Shown: piece after piece, positions 8,528 to 19,200 of the stretch
Layout: the number at the start of each line of letters is the position of its first letter
Numbering within the stretch: position 1 is the first letter of the stretch
Assembly (NCBI GenBank): GCA_942492635.1
Contig: CALOFP010000003.1
Span: 992,001 to 1,056,000 of the forward strand
Origin: CALOFP01 sp942492635
GTDB taxonomy: Bacteria > UBP6 > UBA1177 > CALOFP01
Length of the DNA stretch: 64,000 nt
Reading direction: 5' to 3'
Notes under the pieces: model-generated
Databases searched by the model: none
What the model was told of the DNA's origin: nothing
What the model saw: the letters and a program-made list of their open reading frames with translations, nothing else
Program-made: the position numbers and the translations under genes

Positions 8528-9883
8528 CTATTTGAGATAAAAATCGGTTATGAAGGTAGCGGCATCCATAAGTTCTTTTCCGGAAACAGTGTCACCTTCC
8601 AGAAAGAGAGGATAAAGAAAGACCGCATCTCGCAGCGACTGAAGCCTTCCGGTATAGTAGGCGTAAAGCAACTCCATACCGAAGGGACTGGAAAAACCGC
8701 CCTTCTGATAGTTGTTGATGGATGACACTATTCCACCGGAAATGAGGCTTGTTGCCCTGGTTCTGTCGTACCCTCCGTAACGAATGTAGTAGAGAGCAAG
8801 CGCCAGGTCGAGCAGGTAGCGTTCCTCGTAGGGAATGATCACCTTGGAGGTTGTAACGACAAAGGGGAAGTTGAAAGCGATCTCACAACCCTCCATTATG
8901 CCGAGGGCACGATTGTAATTCATCGGAGAACCGTATATATGCTCCCTTCCGGAAAAGAGATCCTCCCTCTCCTTGAGATAGGCGCATTTCTTCTTTTTAC
9001 GGGGGTCCTTCTGGAGCCTCTTCTCCATAATATTTCTTATCTTTTTTTCCTCAGCGAACTCGATTTCGGGCATGGTGGAGAGATTCTCAAGAACAAATCT
9101 AGCCATGAGGCGAGCAACCTCTTCGAACTCTCCTGGACTCTTTTCGACCCTCTTTCGTATTTTCACAATAGGATCAAGATAGAGAAGAAAAGTATCCCTT
9201 GATGGAAGGGAGGTTTTTTCTCCCTGAACAAAGTAGAAAAACAGAGCGAGATAACCCTTAAGGGCATCCCTCTTCCACAACTCCACATGCCTGTTCCACC
9301 TCTCTCTTATGAAGTTGTCTCCTTCCCAGTCGATCCCCTTCTTAAGATTTGAAAAGAGGATGGTGTAGGCCTTCCATAGCAGCCATGAGTCGTCCAGATC
9401 CTCCTCCGCCGATGTAAAAAGCGTGATCATCTGGTTTAGAATGTAAAAGAAGTGCTTTCCTGCAACATCGATGTTTACGGGATCACTCGAGCCGGCCGAG
9501 ACGGGATCGTAAAGTGAGCTGTCCTTGATCGCCTGAAGAACGACAAACTCGAACTCCCCCTTGTAGCGGGCGATGGTGTCCAGATCCTCAGCCCTGAGCA
9601 CAATCTCTTCAAGCACCATCAGGGCGGAGAGGTAGCGACCCGAACGAAGATAGCGCCAGTAGTGGTAGGGTAGCTGGGCTTCGTTGCTCTCGAATTTCTC
9701 AAGATAGCCCTCCAGCCTCCTGTGGCTTGTACTCGCATCCGCCGCAAAGCTTGGAGAAAAACAGCTGTCGGAGCCGACGACCCTGAACGGGGATGGAAGA
9801 AGGAGGCTTCCCTCGCAGAAAACCTCTTCTCCGTAAATAAAGAGTGGAATAAAGAAAACTAAAAGAAATACATATTGCTTCAT
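8528..9883 (-). CDS. Secreted helical protein of unknown function
   Basis: A 451-residue protein beginning with a signal peptide (Lys, then a Leu/Phe/Val-rich core, probably cleaved after FIYGEE or nearby). There is no lipobox. The body is largely alpha-helical by composition, rich in Leu, Glu, Arg and Tyr with periodic aromatic residues, as in TPR-like or other helical repeat proteins, but no repeat can be defined confidently. It stands alone between the gyrase promoter region and the DHOD-like gene on the same strand, with about 60 bp to the latter, so co-transcription with the ispF operon is possible. Likely periplasmic or outer-membrane attached; no family recognised. Confidence 0.7.
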   Translation of the reverse strand: MKQYVFLLVFFIPLFIYGEEVFCEGSLLLPSPFRVVGSDSCFSPSFAADASTSHRRLEGYLEKFESNEAQLPYHYWRYLRSGRYLSALMVLEEIVLRAEDLDTIARYKGEFEFVVLQAIKDSSLYDPVSAGSSDPVNIDVAGKHFFYILNQMITLFTSAEEDLDDSWLLWKAYTILFSNLKKGIDWEGDNFIRERWNRHVELWKRDALKGYLALFFYFVQGEKTSLPSRDTFLLYLDPIVKIRKRVEKSPGEFEEVARLMARFVLENLSTMPEIEFAEEKKIRNIMEKRLQKDPRKKKKCAYLKEREDLFSGREHIYGSPMNYNRALGIMEGCEIAFNFPFVVTTSKVIIPYEERYLLDLALALYYIRYGGYDRTRATSLISGGIVSSINNYQKGGFSSPFGMELLYAYYTGRLQSLRDAVFLYPLFLEGDTVSGKELMDAATFITDFYLK

Positions 9884-9943
9884 TTTTTCACCTCTCCCTG
9901 AAAGTATACGCGATCGAGAGAGGTTTTAAAAGGGAAAAGTTGA

Positions 9944-10930
9944 CTATTCAATACCGACTACGGCCTTGATGTACTGAAGTCTCTCGTATGTCTCGGGATC
10001 TGAGCTGTTTTCCTGGCTGAGTTTTCCCCTGAAATCCTCAACGGAGTTGAAACCCTTTTCATCCATCCAGCTTCTGAGCCCGTCAACAAGCACTCCGAGA
10101 TGGTCAAGTCCATTCTGGTAGAATGCCGAGCACACCTGAACCGCATTAGCTCCGGCCAGAAGGTGCTTTATGACATCTTCAGATGTGTGAACTCCCCTGG
10201 AGCCTGCCACATCACACTCCACCCTGTTGGCAAGCATGGAGACCCAGCGGAGGCTTACAGTCATATCACTGCCGTCGGTGAAACTGTAGCCCGACTTGAG
10301 TTTCAGATTCTCGATATCGATATCGATCTGGTAAAAGCGGTTGAAAACAACAAGCGCGTCCACACCGGCGTCGGCAAGTCTTCTGGCCATGTGGGAAAGG
10401 GATGTGAAGTAGGGTCCGAGCTTGACGGCTATGGGAATCGAGACTGCCTTTCTTACCTTCTTGACGATGGAGATGTAACGATCCTCGATATCCTCGCTGG
10501 TACTTTTCGGATTTCGGGTAATGAAGGAGATGTTGAGTTCAAGACCGTCTGCGCCAGCATCCTCGATTCTTCTGGCATACTCCGTCCACCACTCTTCGTC
10601 GACACAGTTGAGACTGGCGATAATCGGAATGGAAACCTCGCTCTTGCAAGCGGCAATCAACTTGAGGTAGTTTTCCGGCCCAAGCCCCATACTCATCTGT
10701 CTGATGTACTCCATCGCCTCGGCGTGGTAGCTGTTGGGCAGACCTTCCTGGGCAGAACGAACCTTCTCCTCGTAGATCTGTTCCTCAAAAAGAGATTTAA
10801 GTACAACCGCACCGACACCGGAAGCGGCACATTTCTTTACATTCTCAACAGAGTTAGTAAGAGATGAACTTCCGACTATCACCGGATTCTTAAGTTCAAG
10901 TCCCATGTATTTGGTCGAAACATCAGCCAT
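9944..10930 (-). CDS. Dihydroorotate dehydrogenase-like FMN protein
   Basis: TIM-barrel flavoprotein (328 aa) of the DHOD-like family found as a PyrD paralogue in many bacteria. It starts with LGLELKNPV-type sequence (YMGLELKNPVIVGSSSLT), has IIASLNC, the GADGLELNIS strand, PIAVKLGPY, ADAGVDALVVFNRF and the C-terminal phosphate-binding SRGVHT...GANAVQVCSAFY typical of FMN barrels. The canonical DHOD loop NxSCPN is replaced by NISFITR, so orotate formation is doubtful; the true substrate is unknown. An excellent AGGAGGTAACC site precedes the ATG at 10930. It follows the ispF-linked membrane protein by 29 bp. Confidence 0.88.
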   Translation of the reverse strand: MADVSTKYMGLELKNPVIVGSSSLTNSVENVKKCAASGVGAVVLKSLFEEQIYEEKVRSAQEGLPNSYHAEAMEYIRQMSMGLGPENYLKLIAACKSEVSIPIIASLNCVDEEWWTEYARRIEDAGADGLELNISFITRNPKSTSEDIEDRYISIVKKVRKAVSIPIAVKLGPYFTSLSHMARRLADAGVDALVVFNRFYQIDIDIENLKLKSGYSFTDGSDMTVSLRWVSMLANRVECDVAGSRGVHTSEDVIKHLLAGANAVQVCSAFYQNGLDHLGVLVDGLRSWMDEKGFNSVEDFRGKLSQENSSDPETYERLQYIKAVVGIE

Positions 10931-10959
10931 GGTTACCTCCTGTCGGCTAAGTTATATGT

Positions 10960-11562
10960 CTAAATATCCAATTCCGTTTTTTTTCTCGCAAGTCCCTTCA
11001 TAAAAAAGAGAAGGTTCATCAGCAGGATCAGAAGAAGAACTGTGAAGAAGACAACTGCTCTGTAATCACTTCCCGGCTGTACAGTAGCGTTAATAAGGTA
11101 CCCTTCTTCACCGAGATCCGTTGCATATGTGTTCTTGAAAAAATCTCTCAGTCTACGCGCATGTTCACTTTTTCCAAAGGCGTATATTCTCCCCTTGACG
11201 GTGGTTCTGTCGTAGGCGATCTTTTTCTTTTCACCATCCCCGATTTTTTCAAGAATAACAAAATTCGGGGGACCGGCAACTGTGAAATATGAGATCAGGT
11301 ACTGATCCTTCCACATGCCTCGGCTGATTTTTCCGGCCTCGTGACCACGTATACCCGAAAGTTCAACATAGCTGCCCTCTTCTAGTTTTCCGAGCAGCTC
11401 TGTTTTAGGCTTCATCGCCCCGCCAAGCTCGACCGGATCGGTTCCGTGAAAGAAGAATGCAATATCGTCGATAAAGGATACCATTCCGTAAATTACAATC
11501 ACATTTATGAGTACGAACATGAAGATCGAACGTCTTTTCATCCTGATTCTTACCGGCTTCAT
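10960..11562 (-). CDS. Membrane protein of unknown function
   Basis: 200 residues with a basic N-terminus, one transmembrane helix at about 10-32 (FMFVLINVIVIYGMVSF), an extracytoplasmic central domain of ~130 residues and a second helix near 168-188, followed by a basic cytoplasmic tail. The topology suggests a periplasmic domain between two anchors. Its ATG overlaps the ispF stop as ATGA, so the two are translationally coupled. No family recognised. Confidence 0.75.
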   Translation of the reverse strand: MKPVRIRMKRRSIFMFVLINVIVIYGMVSFIDDIAFFFHGTDPVELGGAMKPKTELLGKLEEGSYVELSGIRGHEAGKISRGMWKDQYLISYFTVAGPPNFVILEKIGDGEKKKIAYDRTTVKGRIYAFGKSEHARRLRDFFKNTYATDLGEEGYLINATVQPGSDYRAVVFFTVLLLILLMNLLFFMKGLARKKTELDI

Positions 11563-12041
11563 TTAACCTCCTTTTCCAAAAGTACGACAGCTTGAGCAAC
11601 CATCCCCTCTTCCCTCCCGACAAAACCCATTTTTTCTGCAGTCTTGCCCTTCACAGAAATCGCATCGGTGGGAATCGAAAGAAGAGCTGAAAGAGAATCC
11701 ACAATCTTCTCTTTCCATTTAACTATCTTCGGTTTTTCGCAGACGACAACCGCATCCAGGTTTCCGACACGCCATCCTTTCTCGGCGAGCATCTCCATTA
11801 CCTTTTCAAGCATCACCGTCGACCTGATTCCCTTGATGGAAGGGTCCGTATCGGGATAGAGAGAACCGATATCGCCGAGTCCTGCCGCTCCCAGAAGAGC
11901 GTCGATTATCGCATGAAGCAGAACATCCGCATCGCTGTGCCCCTTAAGCCCCACAGGATGATCGATTTTCACACCACCGAGATAGAGATCCCGGCCTTCC
12001 TCAAAACGATGAATATCAAAACCCATTCCTACTCGAATCAT
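11559..12041 (-). CDS. ispF: 2-C-methyl-D-erythritol 2,4-cyclodiphosphate synthase
   Basis: Cytoplasmic trimeric zinc enzyme of the MEP isoprenoid pathway. It cyclises CDP-ME 2-phosphate to MEcPP with release of CMP. At 160 aa it matches the family length. GFDIHRF supplies the DxH metal ligands, GHSDADVLLHAIIDALLGAAGLGDIG is the family signature (first 20: GHSDADVLLHAIIDALLGAA), and TAEKMGFVGREEG near the end is the CDP-binding segment. No ispD fusion is seen. It lies 14 bp after the Yip1-like gene and overlaps the next gene by 4 bp. Confidence 0.97.
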   Translation of the reverse strand: MIRVGMGFDIHRFEEGRDLYLGGVKIDHPVGLKGHSDADVLLHAIIDALLGAAGLGDIGSLYPDTDPSIKGIRSTVMLEKVMEMLAEKGWRVGNLDAVVVCEKPKIVKWKEKIVDSLSALLSIPTDAISVKGKTAEKMGFVGREEGMVAQAVVLLEKEVK

Positions 12042-12055
12042 AAAAACACCTGCAC

Positions 12056-12913
12056 CTAAACTCCGCCTAGAGCGGGAAAGTTGAAAGAAAAAAAGTAGAG
12101 TACAAGGTAGAGAACAAAAACCATCAGAGCCTTTCCTGTGGAAAATGAGTTAAGTACCTTGAGTCCCTTTACAATGAGAACTGCATGCCAGAAAAACACA
12201 ATTGTTGTTCCAAAAGGGAAAGGAATCGCATGGAATATATCCACAAGGGCAACAAACCCCACCATTCTGTAAAAGCTCTGCAGTTTGCTTTTCGCACCCA
12301 GAAAGAACGAAATCAGGTAGAGTATGAAAGCTTCGAACATGATCATTACGACCGGAAAAAAGACAATCATCACCATCAGCGTTCCAAAGGAGGGGATCTC
12401 AACCCCCTTCAACAACTCAGTAGGAAGCATCCCCTCGATAAGAGGACGATACTTCTTGAAAAGGTAGAGAAACCAGAAGATCTTGAAAAAGGCGCCTGTA
12501 ACCGCAAATATCACACCGTAGAGAGGAATAAAACCTCTGTTTGAGGAGGCAAGCATATCCTTAAAAAACTTGGTCGGAGCAGTCAAGATATCTTTCGATG
12601 TCTCGAAAAGAGCCTCCACAAAACCGAGTTCCCCGACCCGGTCCCATGCCACGCCGTCGCCCTCACCCGCAGGCTTTTCAAGTCTGCCAAGAGTAGTTAT
12701 CGGTTGCTCTTCATCGGCCTCGTCCTCTTCTACAGTTGGAGTCGCCTCTTCATCAACCGGCTTCTCCGCAGGAGCTGTATCCAAGAGGAGTCTGTTTTCC
12801 TCATCCTTGAGAGGATCACCGACATATATCAGCGCACCGCATTTCGGGCACACGTTTTCGCCTTTTTTATCCACTGAAATCAACGAGTTACAACCAGGAC
12901 AACTGGTAAGCAT
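12056..12913 (-). CDS. Zinc-ribbon protein with Yip1-like membrane domain
   Basis: 285 residues. The ATG at 12913 has AAAGGAG 6-8 bp upstream, so it is preferred over an in-frame ATG at 12937. The N-terminus is a zinc ribbon (CPGC...CPKCGALI, two CxxC pairs). An acidic linker of ~50 residues follows, then a membrane domain with about five hydrophobic helices resembling the bacterial Yip1/YIP1 family. The role is unknown; related proteins are broadly distributed membrane proteins. First visible gene of the operon running through ispF. Confidence 0.8.
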   Translation of the reverse strand: MLTSCPGCNSLISVDKKGENVCPKCGALIYVGDPLKDEENRLLLDTAPAEKPVDEEATPTVEEDEADEEQPITTLGRLEKPAGEGDGVAWDRVGELGFVEALFETSKDILTAPTKFFKDMLASSNRGFIPLYGVIFAVTGAFFKIFWFLYLFKKYRPLIEGMLPTELLKGVEIPSFGTLMVMIVFFPVVMIMFEAFILYLISFFLGAKSKLQSFYRMVGFVALVDIFHAIPFPFGTTIVFFWHAVLIVKGLKVLNSFSTGKALMVFVLYLVLYFFSFNFPALGGV

Positions 12914-13285
12914 TGGAATCTCCTTTAAAATTTCCATTATTTATAGCATAAAGCATTTTACTAATCAAGGTAATCGACACTTTCGTATACATGATTCCAA
13001 CTCTGTAAAAAATCCAGCTTATGGCAATAAGTCGATCATCAAGCGCAGATAAGGCTTTGGACAGGGAGACAAAGGTTCTTTAAAAAAAGTTGAGGAAGTG
13101 ATCGTTTCAAAATTTTGATTCAATTTTCCTTAATAGGGAAACTGTCATCCCTCTATTCAACTCCTCTGCAAATTATGCAATCGGACAGATAGCGGTTCGA
13201 TTCTTTCCTGGGATTTTCAATTTGTGAATGAGTGGGATCCGAAAAGGTTTTCGTTCAGGAAAAGAATTGAATTTCGATCAAAGAA
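12914..13285. other. Intergenic, no gene seen
   Basis: About 370 bp between the giant lipoprotein stop and the Yip1-like gene. No gene, RNA or repeat is supported. Confidence 0.5.
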
Positions 13286-16200
13286 TCAGTTGTTGATACA
13301 CTCGATAACGCCGCCGGCAATTCCGTTCTGACCGCTGTTACCGAATGAGTTGCCGCCGTTACCTTCGGCTCCTCCGGAACCGCTGGAGAGGCTGTTTCCG
13401 TCACCCGCACCGCAGTAATCGGGAACATCGGAAAGTCCGGATGTGAATATTCCGAAGGAGTTTCCTCCACAGCCGCCGCCGCCGCCGGCTCCGTGACCTC
13501 CGTCTCCTCCTTCACCTCCCTTTCCGGCGCTCTTGTAACACCAGCAGGAACCCGGACAGATTCCGCCGTCACCGCCGTGACCTCCGGACCCGCCGACACC
13601 TCCGTTTCCGCCGCTGCCGCCTTCGCCGCCGAGACCGAGGAAGATTGTGTTGTTCTCGATTGTAGGTGATGACCCCCCGAGAATGAACACGGCGAAAGCA
13701 CCTCCACCGGAACCTCCTCCGTCACCTCCGACACCACCGCAACCGCCGCTGCCGCCTCCGCCGCCGTGACCTCCGAGACGGTCATTTTCCGTAGTCATTG
13801 AGGATTCTCCTCCTCCTCCGGCTCCACCGCCGCCTCCGCCGCCGCCGTTTCCGCCGTCGACTCCGGAGAGACCGCTGTTTCCGATCCAGTGATCACCGAC
13901 AACTGTTCCCGTTGTATCCGCACATCCGATGCCTGCCGCACCGGCGACACCGGCACTTCCGTTGGTGCCATCACTTCCTGTCATTGAACTTCCGGGAAGC
14001 CTGCATATTCCACTGCTCATCTCACCGTCATCTCCGGCATCTCCACCCGAACCGTTTGATCCACCTGAAGCTCCATCTCCGGCCTGACCCGAAACACCAT
14101 CGATTCCGCTGAATTCACTTCCACTTGTCGGAGGACACTGGTTTCCTCCGCCATTTCCGCCTGAAACATTGTCTGCTCCACAGGTCAGCGATCCACCGTT
14201 GTTGTACTGTCTTATCACTCCACCGGAACATGGATTGGCGCTCGTTTCGTATGCATCGTATGCAGCGTCGGTTGCTGCTCCACTCCTGCCTGCTCCGTCC
14301 GCTCCGGCGGTACCCGGTGCGGCGGCGGCAGCATTTGCACCAGGTCCGCCTGTTCCTGCGTAAAGAGTGTTGTTTCTTAAAACAACTCCCGGGCTGTTCT
14401 TCATATGGATAATGTAGGAGTTTCCTCCTGCCTGGTAGTTAACCTGACCGTAGATGACAAATCCCTCGATGACTGTCTCCGATGCAATTGCGTCTGCGAC
14501 AATTGTCGTTGTATGAAGCGCCAGAGAATTTCCTCTTATGGTCGAAAGTGTCGATGAGAGATGACGCTCCCAGGTATCGGCGCGGTATCCACCGAGAATG
14601 TCGATACCGTCAATAAGAGTGACCGTCTCCTCGTAAAGACCGTCGGCAACCTTCAATGTCGATCTTCCAAGTGAGGTCGCCCTCTCAAGCCCCTTGGCAA
14701 TGGATTTACACGGATAGTTATCTACATCGGATGCCCCCACCGTGGTAGTTCCCGTACCCCATGGCCCGAATCCGCAGGTGTCGTCATCTGCCGCATTGGA
14801 ATCGGATTCACTGACGTAAACAACTGTGGTATCAAGCTCAAATTCACATCCGTCGTCAGGAATCTGGTTCATGTCGAAGTGAATATCGTCAACGCACTCC
14901 ATCATACATTCAGGAGCGCCGGTGACGTCACAGACTCCGGTTGCATTCGGTTTGTCGAAGATCGCTGTGCAGTCGGTGTTGCAGTTTCCGCATGCGGTAT
15001 TCTGAAAGTACTTTCCGTCGCCATTTATCCACGGATCGTCGACGGTTCCGTTGCAGTCGTTGTCAAGATTGTCGCATGTAGCTTCCGGATCCTCCGAAGG
15101 TGCTCCGGCCACCGCATCGCACTCCACATCGGATCCGTCGCCGTTACAGATGAGGATACCGGCTGACCGGCAGACACCTGTTCCAGCGAAGCAGACATCG
15201 TTCTTGCATCCACCGGGATTTGTACATACACCGCCACTTCTCGACCAGGTATCGTCGACGGTTCCGTTACAGTCGTTATCCACTCCGTCACACTTTTCAA
15301 CTCCGCCGTTCGTCTCTTCACACAGATAGGTGCAGTTTCCGTCGCCGTCGGGATCGCTCCATCCCACCTCACACTCGCCGTGTCCGCACACTCCGGCGAT
15401 ACATGCAGGCAGACGGTGTGTGAGTGATGATGTACAGATATTGTTGCAGCTTCCGCAGTTATCCGGATCGGTCTGCTTGTCTATTCCGTTATCGACAGTT
15501 CCGTCACAGTTGTTGTCTCTTGCATCGCAGAGCTCCACTCCGCTCTGAAGATCGGGATCGTAGTAGAGTCCGTCGGGAGCCTGGAGATATTCCGCCGTAT
15601 CACAAACAAGCCATCCGGTTGCCCCTCCGCAACTCTTTTTCGCTCCGCTGCATACACCGGCCTGCTTTTCGCAGAGAGGTTTATCCGCGTCCAGAATAAA
15701 ATCGGCGGTTCCGCTGCAGTTGTTGTCGAGTCCGTCACATTTGGTCTCAGCTCCGCCGACAGATTCGTAAATACCGGCGCCGAGTGTGGAATCTACATAG
15801 CTCTTGTACCTTGCATCGTCACATGCAAGCCATCCCGCAGCTCCGCCGCATGAGCGTCTCGAATCTACGCAGACGCCGTTCTGGTTTACACAGAGAGGTC
15901 TGTCACCATCGGGAATGTTGTCCACAGATCCGTCGCAGTTATTGTCGATGTTGTCGCACTTGGATTCGTCACCGGATTCATACTCGGTATTATTCACGAG
16001 GTAGCTGTTGTCGTCACAGGCCTGCCAGGATCCTCCGGAACAGCTCTTTTTTGCCCCGGAACAAGCTCCGGACTGCTTGGTGCAGAGTTCCCTGTCCGCT
16101 TCCTGAATGTTGTCCACGGCATCGTCACAGTTGTTGTCGAATCCGTCGCACTTTGTTTCCGATCCCGCTTCGTACAGTGCATTGTGAGCCGTATAATCGG

Positions 16201-19200
16201 CATTTCCACAGGCCTGCCACGATCCGGCAACGCAGAACTTTAGCGATCCGCTGCATACACCGGCCTGCTTTTCACAGGGTAACCTCTCGCCTGGGGCGAT
16301 GTTATCGACAGATCCATCACAGTTGTTGTCCTTGTTGTCACACTTGACCTCCTCCGCACCATCCTCATAGGCCGCGTTATGGTTGAGGTAGTCATCTTTT
16401 GTACAAACCTGCCAGCTGCCGCCGGAACAACTCTTTCTTGCTCCACTGCAGACACCGTCGCTCTTTTCGCAGAGCTCACGGTTTGCAAAGGCTATATTGT
16501 CCGTAGTTCCATCACAGTTGTTGTCGTTCCCATCACAGAGTGTCTCATCCCCATCCTCAAAAAGGGCTGAATGGGCACCGTAATTAACCGCCGTACACTC
16601 CTGCCATACACCCGCAGAGCATGTTCTCTTCGAACCGTTGCAAACACCTGTCTGAATTGCGCAGGGAAGACTGTCTTCTGCTGCTATGTTATCCGTAGTT
16701 CCGTCACAGTTGTTGTCGTTTGCATCACATAGCGTCTCTCTTTCGGCCTCGTATAGAGCACTGTGTTTCAGATAGTCCGCATCGGTACAGGCAATCCAGC
16801 TTCCCGCATCACACACTTTTTTTGATCCTGAACAAACACCATCCGTTTTTGCACAACTTTCCCGGAAAGCCAGAGCAATATTGTCGGTTACACCGTCACA
16901 GTTGTTGTCCTTGTTGTCGCAGCTCTTCTCATCACCCGACTCGTAATCCCCGCTGTTTGCCAGGTAGTCGGCATCTCCGCACTGCTGCCACGAACCGGCC
17001 ACACAGTTTCTGACTGAACCCGCACACTCTCCATTCTGGTTGTCACAGGGAAGTTTATTTGCTTCTGCCAGGTTGTCGGTTGTACCGTCGCAGTTGTTGT
17101 CCAGATTGTCACACTTGACCTCTTCCGCTCCCGATTCATATGAGGCGTTATGGGCCGCGTAGTCGCTGTCCGTACAGCTCTGCCACACTCCGTTCTCACA
17201 CACCTTTTTTGATCCGGAACAGACTCCGGCGGTCTTTTCACAATTCTGTCGGGAGGCAAAGACTATGTTATCTGTAAGTCCGTCACAGTTGTTATCAAGA
17301 TTGTCACACTTTGTCTCTTCTCCGGATTCGTAATCTGAACTGTTTGCAGCATACTCCACATCTGTGCAGTTCTGCCACGATCCGGCGACACAGGCTCTCT
17401 TGGACCCGGAACAGACTCCGCCCTGCTTGTCACAGGGAAGACGGTTTTCCAGTGCAAGGTTGTCGATTGTTCCGTCGCAGTTGTTATCAAGATTGTCACA
17501 CTTGACCTCTTCTGCTCCCGATTCGTAGGCAGCATTGTGATTTGCGTAGTCACTGCCCGAACATGCCTGCCAAGATCCTGCGACACACCTTTTCTGCGAA
17601 CCGTTACAGACACCGTCCTGGCTGTCACAGGGCTCTCGAAAAGCCTGGGGAATATTATCCGTGAGCCCGTCGCAGTTGTTGTCTATTCCGTCACAGAGAG
17701 TCTCGTCTCCATCTTCAAAAGCTGAATTGTTTGACTCGTAATCTGCTGTTCCGCAATCCTCCCACTTTCCTGCGACACAGCTTCTCGTTGAGTTTGCACA
17801 CGCTCCCGTCTGCCTCTCGCACGGCAGTCTATTCGCTGAAGCGATATTGTCCGTCGTTCCGTCGCAGTTGTTATCCAGGTTATCGCACTTGACCTCTTCT
17901 GCTCCCGATTCGTAGGCAGCGTTGTGGTTCAGGTAGTCGGTCTCTGAACACTCCTGCCATACGCCGTTTTCGCAAACCTTCTTCGATCCGCTGCACACTC
18001 CGGAGCTCTTTGCGCAGTTCTCCCTGGAATCGAATACGATGTTGTCGGTAACTCCGTCACAGTTGTTATCCAGATTGTCGCATGTGACCTCATCACCTGA
18101 TTCGTAATCTGCACTGTTTTCAGCGTACTCCGGATCTCCACAATTCTGCCATTCCCCTCCGACACACTTTCTCTTTGCTCCGGAACAGACACCGCCCTGC
18201 TTGTCGCAGGGGAGTCTCTCAGCGAGAGCCAGGTTGTCTACGGATCCGTCGCAGTTGTTGTCCAGATTGTCACACTTGACCTCTTCAGCTCCCGATTCGT
18301 AGGCAGCATTGTGGTTCACATAGTCACTTGCGGAACAGGGCTGCCAAGCTCCGTCCACACACTTTTTGAGGGCACCGGAACAGACACCGTCCTGTTTATC
18401 GCACTGCTGCCGGAAAGCATCCGGGATGTTGTCCACAAGTCCGTCACAGTTGTTGTCTATTCCGTCACAGAGTGTTTCCTCTCCCTCCTCATAATCGGAG
18501 TTGTTGGATTCGTAATCTGCTTCGGAACACTGGGCCCAAGAACCTGCAACACAGCGTCTGAGTGCATTTTGACACGCTCCGGTCTGTTTTTCACAGGGAA
18601 GACTGTTTGCTGATGCAATATTGTCCGTTGTTCCGTCGCAGTTGTTGTCCACTCCATCACACTTGACCTCTTCTGCTCCCGGCTCATAGGCCGCGCTGTG
18701 ATTGAGGTAGTCGTTATCGGAACACGCTTTCCATGATCCGTCGATGCAGAATTTCTTCGATCCAGCACATACACCCTCATTCTTCTCGCAAAGCTGCCGA
18801 TTCTCGTCACTTATGTTGTCGATATTTCCGTCGCAGTTGTTGTCTACGCCGTCGCAGGAAAGCTCATTCCCCACTTCGAACCTGCCGTCATGACCTGAGT
18901 ATTCGGCATCGGTACATGCCATCCAGACTCCCGCAACGCAGCTCTTTACGGAACCCAGACATATTCCCGTCTGATTTTCACACTTTTCGCTTGCGCTCTT
19001 TAAAATGTCATCCTCGGTTCCGTTGCAGTCGTTATCCAGTCCATCGCATTTGGTTTCCGCCACCTGGTACTCCGGGTTAGTATCGAAATATTCGTTGTAC
19101 CCGCAATCCTTCCAGCTGCCCTCCAGACACTTACTGAAGGCCCCCGCACAAACACCCTGCTGTTTCTCACACACCTGCTTCAGATCATCAGGAATATTGT

